A stretch of 64,000 nucleotides of DNA from Larix kaempferi (lineage: Eukaryota > Streptophyta > Pinopsida > Pinales > Pinaceae): contig BSBM01000232.1 in the NCBI GenBank assembly GCA_027924585.1, forward strand, positions 31,395,001 to 31,459,000. The letters are read 5' to 3'. Under the pieces are notes generated by a model that was not told the DNA's origin, ran no database searches, and saw only the letters and a list, made by a program, of their open reading frames with translations. The position numbers were made by a program, and so were the translations under genes. Positions 34,491 through 45,881 of this stretch are shown here, piece by piece. The stretch's first letter is position 1. The number at the start of each line of letters is the position of its first letter.

Positions 34491-36969
34491 ATGAAAACCC
34501 CTACCAAGAAGACTATACTCGAACCCGGTCAAGTGTCCAGAAGATCACCTCGCCATAATCCAATCATGCAGGACAAAAGGAAAGATATAACTGGACCACG
34601 AAGCAAGACTCCAAAGATGGGCCAGACGGCGTTGAGATCGCTGGTCTTTCATAAGGAACCCTTGAAGTTGACACCGGAATATATATCACCATGGGCGTTG
34701 AATGCCCCAGTCTTTAAATTGACCAAGAATGCTAGATATGAAATCCCATTGTCGCCGATTTCAAAACATGTAGAGGTTGCCAAGAACCTACTCGAAAAGA
34801 TTGCAGACTGTAAGTGGGAAGACTTTGACCTCCTAGGCATGCAAAAGGAAGAGCCCCACGTGCCTAAGTACCCACAGTTCCAGCCTGACCAATATATGTG
34901 CTGGAAAAAGGATGCCAAGGGAACTTTTAACTTGGTTGTTGAAAGCTGGCTGACACCCGTCGTTCAGTTAGGACTGTTGAACTTGTTAAGGTTTCCATTT
35001 TGATTGATCACCAGAAGTGAATTTGGTGGTTCGCACGCTGATGGCGCGAATTCACCAGGGATATCTGTGGCTCGACAGAAATGTCGACGTAAACAGTGAT
35101 TTAATCCACCGCATCACAGGTTTAAGCAAGCTCAGTAAGGATCCCAAGCAATTCTTCTAGGGGAAGAATAAGGAAAAAGAGGCGATCGAAAAGTTGAAGA
35201 AAACTCATGCATTGGTGAAAGGGAAAATAGGTTTTCCCATAGAATAAATTGAAGACAGAGCGACAAGATTTGTCACACAGGTGCTCGCAGGAAAAATCCT
35301 CAGAATAGCTAGGCCTTCGGAGGTGCCTGCAGGCGTAATACTACTCGATGCTGCAGCGACTGAAGGCACCCAATTCAATTGGTGTCAGTATCTTCTTAGT
35401 GAGTTCTTGGATAAACTCAATGATACCCAAGAGAATGGTGGACAGTTCCACTTTACATGGCTGATCATCCTCATCACCTTTTCCGGATGGAAGGTCCCAA
35501 AGGACTATGTGGGTGTCATTACAGAAATCAACGATCCTAGAGGGTTCCATTATGCCAACCTCTGGGAAAACATCAATGCAGAGCAACAGCACGCGACAGC
35601 TGAAGTTTTCTATCAGTATTACACTCAGCTGTGCGATGTGATCACCTATACAACCTGCATCACAAAGCAGGTAACGTCAAAGTACATTCGTGTTCTTGAT
35701 TTCATGGCAGACATGCGATGTATCTTTATTTCACCCAAAGCGAGAATGAAGAAGCCAGAATGGTACGCGGGTAGCTACCATATGTATGAGGAGGACATTG
35801 ACATCATCATGAAGGACTGGCCGGCCGACTTCCGCATTGAAGTCATGGATGTTGAGACAGACTCTGAAGAAGACGATCCAATCCTGCTGTCATGCCCGAT
35901 TGTTGAAGAAATAGGAAAGCGAAAAGAGCCTGAGACCTCGCAGAAGCCGAAGGCGCGGAAGAAGATGAAGGCCACAAAGACTCAATCTGAGACAATGCTG
36001 AACGAAGATGACTTTGAGATGATAGCAGAAAAGGTCTCAGAACAAATGCAGGATCTCATGGCTCATAAAGACAAAAAGGATAAGGTCATCCAGGATGACC
36101 TGCAAAATACTAGGCTCGCACTGCAAGGTCTCATGAAGAAAATGGACGATGTCCATAAGAGCCTAACCTTGTCGCGCGATACAGTAGCTGAAGGGAGGTC
36201 GGTAGGAGCCTTGCAGCAAACACCGCCACAGCTAGCAATAATGTTTCCTTCTAAGACCAGGGTTGTCCATTTGGACCCATTGGCTATTTCATTACCAATG
36301 ACAGAACAGATCGTCCTGCACACAAAGGGAGTCGAGCGGGTAGAGATCGACTTGGCCAAGATTCCTTTGCCCGACTTACATTTTATGCACATGCATATCG
36401 TCGATGAGATGCATGAAAGAACAGTAGAGTCCATGAAGTCACAAGCGGAGCTGCACGCAGCAAACAGGCAGCTCGAGTTGCGCGCAGAAATGCAGCTACG
36501 TGATGAACAGGACCGTCGGAAACAATTGGAGACTACCATATCTATTGTTTCCCAAGATATTGAAGGTCTAGAACTCCAGGATGATCCTACGGACACAGTT
36601 TTGAGGATCGGAGAAAAGGTGAGATCTTTGAAGGAGGAGATGCAGGATAAGGACATCCTTTATGAGGCTAAGCTTGAAACCTTGAAGGAAAAACTGAATA
36701 CGCAGACGCCATTAACTGAGCAACAGTTAAGAGAGCAAGAAACGAGTGCCTCCGCGCAGAGCATAACAAATGAGATGGCTAAGTGCCAAGATCTCTTGGA
36801 GAATGTTTCAAAGGAATTCACTACCCTTGAAGAGGATCAAGCGCTACTGCAGGTGAAGACCGCGGTAAAAGAAAAGTAGACCGCACTAGAAAAGTTGGAC
36901 GAAGAGGTCAAGACTCTGCCACCCAGGGAGAGGCTGCCGAGGTATAAGGAGATATCAGGCTTGAAGAAG
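34491..36969 (+). pseudogene. Post-integrase ORF (ORF3), copy 1, coiled-coil protein
   Basis: A long extra ORF in the env-like position of the Gypsy element. It starts with a basic Ser/Pro-rich tail (SRRSPRHNPIMQDKRKD), then a globular region including YLWLDRNVDVNSDLIHRIT near 35060 and FHFTWLIILITFSGWKVP near 35450. An acidic linker, a bipartite-type basic patch (GKRKEPETSQKPKARKKMKA near 35910) and a long Lys/Glu/Gln-rich coiled coil follow, to 36969, where LTR sequence interrupts it. Breaks: frameshift near 35005, TAG near 35158, TAA near 35246, TAG at 36877. I see no signal peptide or convincing membrane anchor, so it is not obviously an envelope protein; nuclear localisation is possible. 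The globular part recalls uncharacterised plant retroelement proteins. Its final part lies at 49534-49862. Confidence 0.7.
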
Positions 36970-37534
36970 TGTAATATCCCTCCTTTAAGTATAGTAAATT
37001 TTATAAGTGTAAAAAATTATTGTACGGTTTCTGGTGAGGAGCTCAAGGCCAAGGCCCCACCAGTAAACCTTGTAAACATGTTATATTTGTTCCTAAGTTG
37101 TAATTATTAAATCCTAGATTTAGGACGCCAAGGGCATAATGCAATTTAATGACGGGACATGGAGAATGGATAGGAAGCCATGGTCTCAGACCAAGCACCA
37201 TCTTATTACCATAAGAACTTGAAGAGAACTAGGATGTTCACATGATGATATTAAGTTGAGTGTCGTCGTAGGATTTATAACCTAGAGTTAACTTTCAGTT
37301 CTAAGTAACATTACCAAAAAAACTATTATTGGTCGCAAGTATTAGAAGAGCTCATACAACCTACCTATTTAGCATAAAGGGTGGTGACAAGTTGTCATCA
37401 TAATCCAAGGCATTGATAAAAGGTTAATTGGTAGTATTCTTCTACTCACTTAACTATTTGTATGCATTAGCCCAGGTCTAAAATTTACCTTATAAATAGT
37501 AAGTGTATCCTAAAAATAAGAACTTGAAGAGAAC
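35249..37534 (+). repeat. Tandem duplication, first copy (2286-bp offset)
   Basis: 35249-37534 and the sequence from 37535 are tandem copies offset by exactly 2286 bp in the ORF3 part (gtgctcgcagg at 35281 and 37567; LTR start at 36970 and 39256). The first copy contains ORF3 sequence, the AGAAG target site and about 545 bp of the nested LTR. At the junction a 20-base filler (37516-37535) is identical to 37211-37230 within the same LTR fragment. The copies differ at a few percent of sites. Confidence 0.93.
36970..37515 (+). repeat. Partial copy of the nested LTR (first 546 bp)
   Basis: It begins TGTAATATCCC after AGAAG and stops shortly after the LTR TATA box (TATAAATA at 37491). It is part of the tandem duplication, not a separate insertion: both its left flank and its left target site match those of the complete LTR at 39256. 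Confidence 0.93.
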
Positions 37535-39255
37535 TTGAAGATAGAGCGACAAGATTTGTCACACAGGTGCTCGCAGGAAAAATCCTCAGAATAGCTAGGC
37601 CTTCGGAGGTGCCTGCAGGCGTAATACTACTCGATGCTGCAGCGACTGAAGGCACCCAATTCAATTGGTGTCAGTATCTTCTTAGTGAGTTCTTGGATGA
37701 ACTCAATGATACCCAAGAGAATGGTGGACAGTTCCACTTTACATGGCTGATCATCCTCATCACCTTTTCCGGATGGAAGGTCCCAAAGGACTATGTGGGT
37801 GCCATTACAGAAATCAACGATCCTAGAGGGTTCCATTATGCCAACCTCTGGGAAAACATCAATGCAGAGCAATAGCACGCGACAGCTGAAGTTTTCTATC
37901 AGTATTACACTCAGCTGTGCGATGTGATCACCTATACAACCCACATCACAAAGCAGGTAACGTCAAAGTACATTCATGTTCTTGATTTCATGGCGGACAT
38001 GCGATGTATCTTTATTTCACCCAAAGCGAGAATGAAGAAGCCAGAATGGTACGCGGGTAGCTACCATATGTATGAGGAGGACATTGACATACTCATGAAG
38101 AACTGGTTGGCCGACTTCCGCGTTGAAGTCATGAATGTTGAGATAGACTCTGAAGAAGACGAGCCAATCCCCCTGTCATGCCCGATTGTTGAAGAAACAG
38201 GAAAGCGAAAAGAGCCTGAGACCTCGCAGAAGCCGAAGGCACGGAAGAAGATGAAGGCCACAAAGACTCAATCTGAGACAGTGCTAAACGAAGATAACTT
38301 TGAGATGATAGCAGAAAAGGTCTCAGAACAAATGCAGGAGCTCATGGCTGACAAAGACAAAAAGGATAAGGTCATCCAGGATGACCTGCAAAAGACTAGG
38401 CTCGCACTGCAAGGTCTCATGAAGAAAATGGACAATGTCCATAAGAGCCTAACCTTGTCGCACGATACAGTAGCTGAAGGGAGGTCGGTAGGAACCTTGC
38501 AGCAAACACCGCCGCAGCTAGCAATAATTTTTCCTTCTAAGACCAGGGTTTTCCATTTGGACCCATTGGCTATTTCATTACCAATGACAGAACAGATCAT
38601 CCTGGACACAAAGGGAGTTGAGCAAGAAGAGATCAACTTGGCCAAGATTCCTTTTCCCGGCTTACATTTTATGCACACGTAGATCATCGATGAGATGCAT
38701 GAAAGAACAGTAGAGTCCATGAAGTCACAAGCGGAGCTGCACGTAGCAAACAGGCAGCTCGAGTTGCGTGCATAAATGCAGCTACATGATGAACAGGACC
38801 GCCGAAAACAATTGGAGACTACCATATCTATTGTTTCCCAAGATATTGAAGGTCTAGAACTCCAGGATGATCCTGCGGACACAGTTCTGAGGATCGGAGA
38901 AAAGGTGAGATCTTTGAAGGAGGAGATGCGGGATAAGGACATCCTCTATGAGGCCGAGCTTGAAGCCTTGAAGGAAAAACTGAATACACAGACGCCATTA
39001 ACTGAGCAACAGTTAAGAGAGCAAGCAATGAGTGTCACCGCACAGAGCATAACAAATGAGATGGATAAGTGCCAAGATCTCTCGGAGAACGTTTCAAAGG
39101 CATTCACTACCCTTGAAGAGGATCAAGCGCTACTGCAGGTGAAGACCGCGGTAAAAGAAAAGCAGACCGTGCTAGAAAAGTTGGACGAAGAGGTTAAGAC
39201 TCTGCAACCCAGGGAGAGGCTGCCAAGGTATAAGGAAATATCAGGCTTGAAGAAG
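37535..39255 (+). pseudogene. ORF3, copy 2 (fragment from tandem duplication)
   Basis: This repeats the ORF3 segment from IEDRATRF onward to the point of LTR insertion and lacks the N-terminal part. Relative to copy 1 it keeps CAG where copy 1 has TAG (39163 versus 36877), but it has its own stops: TAG at 37873 (CAG in copy 1 at 35587), TAG near 38681 and TAA near 38773. The basic patch (KRKEPETSQKPKARKKMKA) and coiled coil are preserved. Its left edge is directly preceded by the LTR TATA box at 37491, so transcription could be driven from there. A protein is unlikely given the stops. Confidence 0.85.
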
Positions 39256-42200
39256 TGTAATATCCCTCCTTTAAGTATAGTAAATTTTATAAGTGTAACT
39301 GATTATTGTACGGTTTCTGGTGAGGAGCTCAACGCTAAGGCCCCACTAGTAAACCTTGTAAACATGTTGTTATATTTTTTCCTAAGTTGTAATTATTAAA
39401 TCCTAGATTTAGGACGCCAAGGGCATAATGCAATTTAATGACAGGACATGGAGAATGGATAGGAAGCCATGGTCTCAGACCAAGCACCATCTTATTACCA
39501 TAAGAACTTGAAGAGAACTAGGATGTTCACATGATGATATCAAGTTGAGTGTCGTCGTAGGATTTATAACCTAGAGTTAACTTTCAGTTCTAAGTAACAT
39601 TACCAAAAAAACTATTATTGGTCGCAAGTATTAGAAGAGCTCATACAACCTACCTATTTAGCATAAAGGGTGGTGACAAGTTGTCATTATAATCCAAGGC
39701 ATTGATAAAAGGTTAATTGGTAGTATTCTTCTACTCACTTAACTATTTATATGCATTAGCCCAGGTCTAAAATTTACCTTATAAATAGTAAGTGTATCCT
39801 AAAAATAATTTAGAAAGAAACTTACAAGGACTAACATTTAATTAAATGGTCCTAGTTAAACTAAAGATTATTTGTGGGGTAGCAAGAACGAATGGCTACC
39901 TCTTTAAGAGAGACAAGAATTATATAGCCACCTTAGAATATGAAAGGGAGATATCATGCCTATTACTTGTTTGATTGCATGATGCTACACTTATTTATAT
40001 ATATATATATATATAGACCACATCATATAGATATTCTATTCATATGCGAGAGATTAATGAACTACCATTATTACATTACTATTTAAGGTCGACCAAGCTT
40101 ATTGATATGTTTTCACAAACTATTATCATGACCCGTATTAAGCTAATAAACCCTTTACATACTAAATGTATGTATTTTATATATGTTATACATAAAGAGA
40201 AAACAAGCTAAGTTGTTGTGATAAGTAAACAACCGGTAAAAATATGTATGAAAGGGATGCTTATGACAGAGATAAAAGTAAAAGCATATCGTTATACAGA
40301 TTAGACAACTAGAAGGGCGCACCCACTTTTTGGTAGTTCTACGGTTATATCGCCTAAACTTAGTGGTGTACCAAGAACAATTAATAAGTGTTACTACTGC
40401 TTACAAAGATCGTGGTAATCCTTCCTACGCTGAGGAGTGCCAAAGTCAAGAGCTGACACTTGGCTTGTTTTCTAGACTTCAACTACAAGTGTCACGAACC
40501 CCCTCGGCGACCTCTATAAAGTGGGGTGATCTTTAGTTATAAAGGCCGGTCACTGAAAGTAAAAAGGAGGGGGGAGATTATGCAAGTTGTAGCAGGATCC
40601 CAATAGGGACACTCCTGCAACTGTTCTTGTTTTGGAAAAGACGGCTCATCCAGTGGAGCGAGCCTGATTCCATGCTTGTTTGTTTGTTTTGGTTTCTGGT
40701 TATATAGTATGGGGGAAAAACAAGCGATCTCCCAATGAAGAATCGACCTTGACCATGTTATTTGTTTACTTGTCGTTTTATATTGTGGCAATGTGCTCCA
40801 GAGGCGTGAGTCCTCTCCTAGTTTCTTTTCATTTTATTGTCGTGTAACTAGAGCATAAGCCCTGTACGGATTCCACAATAGTGTAAGCATGCTTTAGGAT
40901 TTCTGATAGGTCACAACGGTTTGCGTTTTGTGGAAAGGACGGTTCAGCCGAAGGAGCGAGCCCGATCCCACTTTTCTTATCAGTTTGTATGTGATCTGAA
41001 TATTAGGTTGAATATTGAATGGAGTTTTTATGTGATCTGAATATCATGCTAAATGTTGATCTGGATATCGTGTTAAATATCAGTTTGATTGTCAATCCTG
41101 TCCATTGAAGGAAAACCTAAGGCTCGATCCCATTGCTGGAATGCTATGCGCCTTCCACTTATTTTTTTGTGATGACATTCATCAGCGTGTTGGTTCTATG
41201 ATGAAAACCCGTAGCAGTATTTTATTATTGTTTTTACGATGGAAGAAAGTCAAGGAATGCAAGTCCCTGGATGGCGATCTTGACTTCTTACCTCCACTGG
41301 TTAAGTTACATTTTTCCCCTATTGGATTGTTGTAATAACCATTTTGTATACTGCCCTATTCTTTGCTTGAATTATATCTGGTGATGTCCCTCTACCGTTA
41401 GCCATATATTTTATGTTAGAAATCCCCTTTTGTCTTCCACCTCTACGAATAAGGTATTTACACCACTAAACCAGTCTCTGTCGTTTATATTTTATGGAAT
41501 GTATCGATCAACATCTGCTTATGTGGATGCGTTTCAGTAACTAATGTTGCTTATCGAAATGGTAATTTCGTCTCTATCTACTATTGTGTTTTCACAAAGT
41601 TCCCACTGCAAAAATATTTGCATCGAGCTCGGTTGGGCGTCTCCTTTACTATTACATTCTCACATAACTTTCACTGCAATATTTTGCATTTTAGTGCTGC
41701 CTGTGTTTTCGTTACCTGGAGATGGTTGTGGTTGTTTTTAAGATCTCTGTCTTTTGCTCGTAAAACCGTGATGATAGTTGCCAATGCTGCATATGTTTTC
41801 ATTACCTAGATAGGCTCACTGGATCTGTATACAGCAGCTCGCTAGATCAAGTTAGTTGGAAAAATGCCTTGGAAAATCTCTGGTTAGCATTGAATAGAGA
41901 TTTTACTTATATATATGATAGTTCTTCTTCCACGGGATCTACACACACTGTTGCTATAAAGATTTCGGTATTTTGTTGGTTTAAATACTTTACTATATAC
42001 ATATGCATATCTAAATGAATGTCGCCAGAGTAAGAGGCCTTGGATCGTTATGTGTTTATAGTGGAGTTAGGTTTTAAACTAACAATATTTGTAGTTGTAA
42101 TACAAATATCTAATAAGGAAAATTTGGACGGTATATTGTGGTGAAGAGAACAAAGAGTTCTTGACTTTGAGTTAGAACCTTATTTATATTGGGTGGTGTA

Positions 42201-42910
42201 TTATGCCGTGGCTTGTAGGATGGATTTTAGACATAAACCACTATGTTGTGCTAATGGGTATAGATTTGCACCCAAATTGTTGTAAGCTTGAAGGAAATTA
42301 GGGCGATACCTGAGTTGCATGTTGTACCCCTCACTTTGGAATAAATAATATGATGTGATACTTTCCTTGTGGACGTAGCCCAAAGAGGGGTGAACCACCT
42401 ATATTGGTTTTCGTCCTTTATGTACATTATATGATGTTTTGTGAGGGCTTTATGGTGTGTATCAATGTATAAGTGTACTTGTAAATTGTTTTCTTGATGG
42501 CTATATAATTTCCTTGTTATTTGATGACCTCGTGGTAGTGATTATTGAATGGTGCATTTAAGTTACTCCTCCGGGCTAAGAATTTCATAAAGATATAAAT
42601 GTCCAATCAAAAATTAATGAATGGTTAACAATGGTTATCAGTTTTCATGTAAGTAGTTTACTCTTGTTAAAACCGAGGGTATGTACGTATCTTCTCAATT
42701 ATATGTTTCCATTACATTTGACTGTCTCAAGTAATATATATTAAGTGAACTAGTTGTTATCTCATAAGAAGTTATGAAATGATTAAGGACAATGGTAAGT
42801 AATAAATGATTGAACAAATGCATAGGCATCTTTGAATATTTAGTTAGTTCCTTATTTATTTTTTAAATTATTCCCCTAAGACTACTAACTTGGTATATTG
42901 GGTTGTGACA
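39256..42910 (+). repeat. 5' LTR of the LARD
   Basis: It starts TGTAATATCCC and ends GTTGTGACA, with TATAAATA at 39780-39787 and (TA)n microsatellite near 39995. Short open frames shared with the other LTR (for example 41105-41335) have no recognisable domain and are expected in duplicated LTRs. Confidence 0.95.
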
Positions 42911-42912
42911 AG

Positions 42913-42930
42913 TGGTATCAGAGCCCAGGT
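42913..42930 (+). promoter_or_regulatory. Primer binding site, initiator tRNA-Met
   Basis: tggtatcagagcccagg lies two bases after the LTR end and is the standard complement of the 3' end of plant initiator tRNA-Met. Confidence 0.93.
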
Positions 42931-45868
42931 TACAACACTAGGGCCTAATGAGCTCAACATGCGATAAATAAGTATGAAGGTTGTTAAGTTTACTAATCCA
43001 TTGTTTAGTTTCATTCTGAGATGCATGGGTTGTACTCGACGAGGGGAAAATGAATCTCCAAACTCGACTTCAAGTTTCTCCCGCCAGGTATTTCTGATTT
43101 CAATTAAGTATGCTCCTTTGAATTATCATTTCTGATTTTAAAGATGTTGAACTGCAGTTATGCATATTCTTGCTATATGGAAAAAGATGACATGTTCTTC
43201 TTAATGTAACTTGTTGAAGATTAAAAAGCCTAAAAGGCTAAATACCTCGAAATAGAATGTGCCAAGTTTATAGATTTAAAAATACATAGATTTAGTTATT
43301 ATCCTTGAACGGATTTAAGTTTATGTGTGGTTATTATAGTATATGGAATAAAATGATAATTAACATTGATGAAAACCTAAGGATATCTAGTCGGCTTATA
43401 GTGGAATGATAATGTTAAAATTTATTATAAGAATGTACATTATGTTAAATTGGCCAATGTCAACATTACAATGATAGTATGCGAACGTAAGTTGGAAACC
43501 ATCCATACAAGGTAAGCATAGTGAAGGAAGTAGTACCTTTAAAGGGGTAAGGATTTATTATTTAAATTGAGAACTAGAGATTTATGAAATAAACCATGTT
43601 ATAAAAAAAAATGATGTTATAAAGTAGCAAATCCATAGTTGACATTACATGGTATATCACAAGAATGTATCCAGAATCATAATGTATTAAAGATAACTTG
43701 ATGAAATAGTGAATATTTGTATGATGTCATTGTTCTTAATTCTACTACTTATGGTGATCTATAAGTCCCTTCTAATGAATTCAAGTGTAAAAGGGGTAAG
43801 TAGTTGTTTTTAGAAAATAACAACAACAACTATGTTGTGACTATGTGATATATGTGGGTTAGTACCTAGAAAAGGTACAAGTAAAGAAGACACTTGATAG
43901 AGGAAGTAATCTTTATATGATGGTAATGAATCTATATGCAAACTAACTGCTTAAGTTATGATATTGACATTTTTTTTTCTTATTGGACCTTAGATTCACA
44001 ATAAGAATCATTGAAGAGTATACATTCATATATCACGGTGAATTGAAAAAGATGTACGAATTATCGAAGGAGCATGTGTGTAATGCTACGGGATGAATGT
44101 GTTCAACTACTGAACAACTGAAGCAAATAATTCTTTCTCTTTTATACTAACATTTCAGGAAGGTTGGTAGGTTATCTTGAAAATAGATGGTATACTTGGT
44201 CGTAAGTTTTGAAATGATTGTTAGGCTTAAAAAAAAAAAAAATTTGAGTCGGAGTACTCTGGGAGTATCTGGATTGGTTCTCCCTTTATGATGGATTGAT
44301 GTTAAGCTGATAGGCCCTGGAATATCAAAATCATAAACTAACAATGTGATGATTGTAGTATTTTTATTTATTCAGAATTTTCAATTCTATGTCATGGTGA
44401 TTGACAATACTTCGAGGTTATTGCAAGTAAAGACTTATGGCGGCTTTAAAAAAAAAAAAAAACTTATGAAACATGCAATAAAGAACAATGAAGTTAAAAT
44501 AAGGAAAGATTATAAACACTTTTAAACTAATCATGGGGGACGCCCTGGGTTATAAAGCTCTTGGAAATTTTAAAGAAATTTCCTTACACTAAAACAAAAT
44601 CTTTATTGAAGAGTTAACCAGTAAATGAAAGAGGCAATTGAATAAGAAGAAAAAAACACGTGTCTAAACAAGATGACCTAAATTCAAATAAAGAACCTTT
44701 CCCAAAAAGAACGGTTGCAGAGAGAGGACTTTGCATGGGTCAAGTGTTCCCAAGTTCACTCGAGGGTCCAATCATGAATCTGAGGACTCAAAACATCAGA
44801 TTGCTGATATCTGGTGTGTCCTATTAAAGAGGACTATCCTAGTAAGAGGACTGTGAAGGTTGAAAGGGAAGGTTATTCAGAAATATTCACACCATAAAAG
44901 GATGATAAAAGAACCTTGTGACTACTCTGCATTAGTAATAAAGATAGAAAACAACCTTGAGACTTCGACCAGGTCCACAACACTGAGGTAAGAATCTTTT
45001 GGTATGGAATAATTACCAAGTATTTGATGAGATTCATGTGTTGAGCATAAGTTCTGGAGCACTTGGACTACCTTGTTATGTGTTGAGCGTAAGCTCTGGA
45101 GCACATAGACTACTTTATTATGTGTTGAGCGTAAGCTCTGGAGCACATGGACTACTTTGTTATGTGTTGAGCATAGGCTCTGGAGCACATGGATTACTTT
45201 TATATATGTGTTGGGCATAAGCCCTCGGTCACATAAACTATTATATTGAGTGTTGAGCATAAGGCTCTGGAGGCACTGCAACTCATTGTGATTACTGATG
45301 TTGAGTTGGAGGCTCTAAAGCATCAGTAATGAGTTTACTATTGATTATTAGGTACCTATGGAGCACCTAGAATCAAAAAAATGGTCTTATTCAGTGTTAA
45401 GATGGCGCACCAATAAGTGTTTTCTACTATGCATATGTTATGCACGAGGTATGCGCAGATACTTATGTTATGAACTTGATATACTTAAATTTATGAGTAT
45501 ATATGTTTAGATTTGGTATATCCTATGTCATGTTCATATATAGCTCATGTTATGAGCATTGATATGATTGCCTTTGAGGAAAAGCAGGTAGAGAATATCT
45601 AACGGTACTTCGAAAGAAGTCTCATGAATACAATGTTGAGGATATTATCTTAACTCATGAATTATATTTACATCATGTATGACAGACATGCAGGTGCAAG
45701 AAATTAGAAAGAAGATCTTTGTAAGTAGATCAACTCTAAAAAGAAACATTGAGGATGTCTAAAAGGATGTTAAAGCGAAAGATAGTTGAAAATTTTATGC
45801 TTACAGGGACAACAAAAAGAGAAAGACAAAGTTGAAAGGGTACAAACACCGAGGATAGTGTTATTCTT
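42931..45868 (+). other. Non-coding interior of the LARD
   Basis: No gag or pol motif in any frame. Near 43020-43090 a short Copia/Gypsy-leader-like stretch (cgacgaggggaaaatgaatc) may be a remnant of a gag start or a packaging region. Two A-runs (44230, 44449) and a 42-bp minisatellite (45038-45270) are the only structures seen. Confidence 0.75.
45038..45270 (+). repeat. 42-bp minisatellite in the LARD interior
   Basis: About five units begin gtgttgagcataagctctgg, at roughly 45038, 45080, 45122, 45164 and 45208, the last ones degenerate. Because 42 is a multiple of 3, both strands show repetitive open frames here that are not genes. Confidence 0.88.
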
Positions 45869-45881
45869 AAGGGGAGGAGGA
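45869..45881 (+). promoter_or_regulatory. Polypurine tract of the LARD
   Basis: aaggggaggagga immediately precedes the 3' LTR; it is the plus-strand DNA primer. Confidence 0.9.

Noticed and set aside
36063-36656. A 197-codon antisense frame, Ser/Cys-rich, opposite ORF3 (also 38268-38942)
   Set aside because: It is the shadow of the coiled-coil codons on the other strand; it has no domain of its own.
34491-36969. An envelope glycoprotein for ORF3
   Set aside because: There is no signal peptide, no clear membrane anchor and no cysteine-rich ectodomain; a nuclear-type basic patch and coiled coil argue against it.
36970-37515. A possible solo LTR or independent LTR insertion
   Set aside because: It is truncated and its left flank and target site are identical to those at 39256; it is part of the tandem duplication.
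41105-41335. A 76-codon frame preserved in both LARD LTRs (also 47729-47959)
   Set aside because: Its preservation follows from the young age of the LTR pair; there is no recognisable motif.
44999-45281. Open frames on both strands with a repeated 14-residue unit
   Set aside because: They are produced by the 42-bp minisatellite; there is no independent coding evidence.
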